A DNA stretch of 64,000 nucleotides from the NCBI RefSeq assembly GCF_014643735.1, contig NZ_BMKA01000004.1, positions 124,001 to 188,000 on the forward strand, written 5' to 3'. This DNA is from Neptunicoccus cionae (lineage in GTDB: Bacteria > Pseudomonadota > Alphaproteobacteria > Rhodobacterales > Rhodobacteraceae). This document shows, piece after piece, positions 62,960-64,000 of the stretch. The notes beneath the pieces were generated by a model. That model was not told the origin of the DNA. It was given only the letters and a program-made list of their open reading frames with translations, and did no database searches. The position numbers and the translations under genes are program-made. Every line of letters starts with the position of its first letter. The stretch's first letter is position 1.

Positions 62960-64000
62960 TTATTGCATGCGCGGCGCTGGGATCAGCGCGGCATCTGGAC
63001 TTGGCGAGCCGAGGAATTCGCGGCCCGCATCTTTCACACGGATCAGCGAGACCTGACGCACGGGCATACCATCGGTGCCTTTGTAGGTGATCGCACTGGT
63101 TGCGCCCTGTACGTTTTCGAGATTGGCGATGGCATCGCGCAGAGCTTTGGGATCAGTTGACCCGTCCGCCGCCAGAACCGCCGCTTCGATCACTTTGATC
63201 AGGTCATACCCTACAGCGTTGAATACCGTTTGGGATTCACTGCCGGTGGCGTCCATGTATTTCTTGTTGAAGGCTTCCAGCGGGGAGCCTTCTTCGGCAT
63301 AGCCAGCTGTTGTAAAGACAACGCCTTCGCCTGCATCCCCAAGGGAGAATGTGGTCGGGCTGTCGATCCCGTCAGACCCGATCATCTGGCTGGTTACACC
63401 GGCAGAGCGCAGCGCTTTTAGCATAGAGGGAAAATCAGGTTCGTAAGACGAGGTCATAATCACATCGGGTTGTTCCGGCAGCGCCGCAATCCGTGTAGCA
63501 ATGGCAGAGAAGTCCTGCTGGCCGATGGAATGGGTGTCCTGCCCCAAAACCTTGCCGCCCATTTTCTCAAACACTTCCGCAAAATAGAGTGGCATAGTGG
63601 TGTACTGGCTGTCGGGCGAATAAATAATGTAGGCGGTGTCGTGCCCTTGTTCTTGCGCCCAAGCCGCGGAAACTGTGGCCTGCACGTTGTCACCGGGGAA
63701 GTTGGCGAACATGTAATCGCCGCCGATCATCGGCAAAGTCGGCGAAGACGCACAAGTGGAAATCGCCGGAATTTCAGCCGAAGACACGATCCCAATCGCG
63801 GCCAGCGACGGGTCCGCATCACAGGGCAGGATCAGGGCAGAAACGCCTGTGTCCACCAGTTCCTGCACCGCGATAGAGGTCTGCGCCGCATCAGAGCGCA
63901 CGTCTTTTTCAATCAGTTCAATCTTGGTGGTGCCGCCAATCCCGCCAGCAGCGTTGATTTCATCAATGGCGATGTGGATGCCTTCCATCACCGGCGCATC
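62960..64000 (-). CDS. branched-chain-type ABC substrate-binding protein, system B (N-terminus beyond window)
   Basis: The frame is open through the window end, so the signal peptide and first residues are missing; about 346 residues are visible. GIHIAIDEINAAGGIGGTTKIELIEKD is the conserved start of the mature type-I fold, and VSALILPCDADPSLAAIGIVSSAEIP follows. The GTG at 63991 is an internal valine, not the start. It binds the imported ligand of system B. Confidence 0.9.
   Translation of the reverse strand, partial: DAPVMEGIHIAIDEINAAGGIGGTTKIELIEKDVRSDAAQTSIAVQELVDTGVSALILPCDADPSLAAIGIVSSAEIPAISTCASSPTLPMIGGDYMFANFPGDNVQATVSAAWAQEQGHDTAYIIYSPDSQYTTMPLYFAEVFEKMGGKVLGQDTHSIGQQDFSAIATRIAALPEQPDVIMTSSYEPDFPSMLKALRSAGVTSQMIGSDGIDSPTTFSLGDAGEGVVFTTAGYAEEGSPLEAFNKKYMDATGSESQTVFNAVGYDLIKVIEAAVLAADGSTDPKALRDAIANLENVQGATSAITYKGTDGMPVRQVSLIRVKDAGREFLGSPSPDAALIPAPRMQ

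Noticed and set aside
1-64000. CRISPR array, tRNA/rRNA genes, insertion sequences, phage or toxin-antitoxin genes
   Set aside because: No regularly spaced repeats, cloverleaf-like stretch, transposase or terminal repeat was recognised on reading; a tool-based scan could still find a diverged element.

Overview
The window looks like a chromosomal segment of a Roseobacter-type alphaproteobacterium (Rhodobacterales). The reasons are GC-rich, tightly packed operons with 1-4 base overlaps, three complete TRAP transporters, two branched-chain-type ABC importers and one dipeptide-type ABC importer, XRE-cupin regulators, a class-III aminotransferase, and a methylthioribose pathway built on a class II aldolase. 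I see no rRNA, tRNA, phage, insertion sequence, CRISPR array or plasmid function. The assignment is by gene style only; no marker gene is present.

Layout. 1-2964: 3' end of mtnK, then mtnA, a SorC-type regulator and a class II aldolase, i.e. a methylthioribose / 5-deoxyribose 'DHAP shunt'. 2981-4054: serine hydrolase. 4382-8869: TRAP transporter 1, an OsmC protein and a cytochrome P450. 8982-10864: class V aminotransferase facing an Lrp-type regulator. 10994-14203: zinc uptake (znuA divergent from zur-znuC-znuB) with two Zur boxes. 14258-14797: carboxymuconolactone-decarboxylase-like protein. 14869-31079: two paralogous TRAP operons, two paralogous XRE-cupin regulators, an ornithine-cyclodeaminase-family enzyme, amidase, MFS carrier, RidA, a D-arginine-dehydrogenase-like flavoenzyme, an M81 (MlrC) peptidase, an N-acyl-D-amino-acid deacylase-like amidohydrolase and a COG0523 GTPase. 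31193-39178: HpaR-like MarR regulator, D-tartrate dehydratase-like enolase, PAS-LuxR regulator, complete Liv-type ABC importer and an alpha/beta hydrolase. 39192-44678: housekeeping-like genes (HAD phosphatase, Rnk/GreA-like proteins, EEP nuclease, cardiolipin synthase, GlxA/AraC regulator). 44791-55375: dipeptide-type ABC importer with two amidohydrolases, divergent from a GntR regulator, flavin reductase and hydantoin/Asp-Glu racemase. 55427-58499: CueR-controlled copper ATPase. 58592-64000: aminotransferase, isochorismatase-like hydrolase, N-formylglutamate amidohydrolase and part of a second Liv-type importer, cut by the window end.

How the genes work together. Most of the window is a set of independent scavenging modules, each pairing one importer with hydrolases or deaminases and one local regulator. 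The most coherent candidate for an undescribed system is 14869-31079. A DauA-like D-amino acid dehydrogenase, RidA, an N-acyl-D-amino-acid deacylase homologue, a peptide hydrolase and an OCD-family (DauB-type) enzyme sit with two TRAP importers of shared ancestry, suggesting uptake and D-to-L conversion or degradation of D-amino-acid-containing compounds. That function is inferred; the individual family assignments are much firmer.
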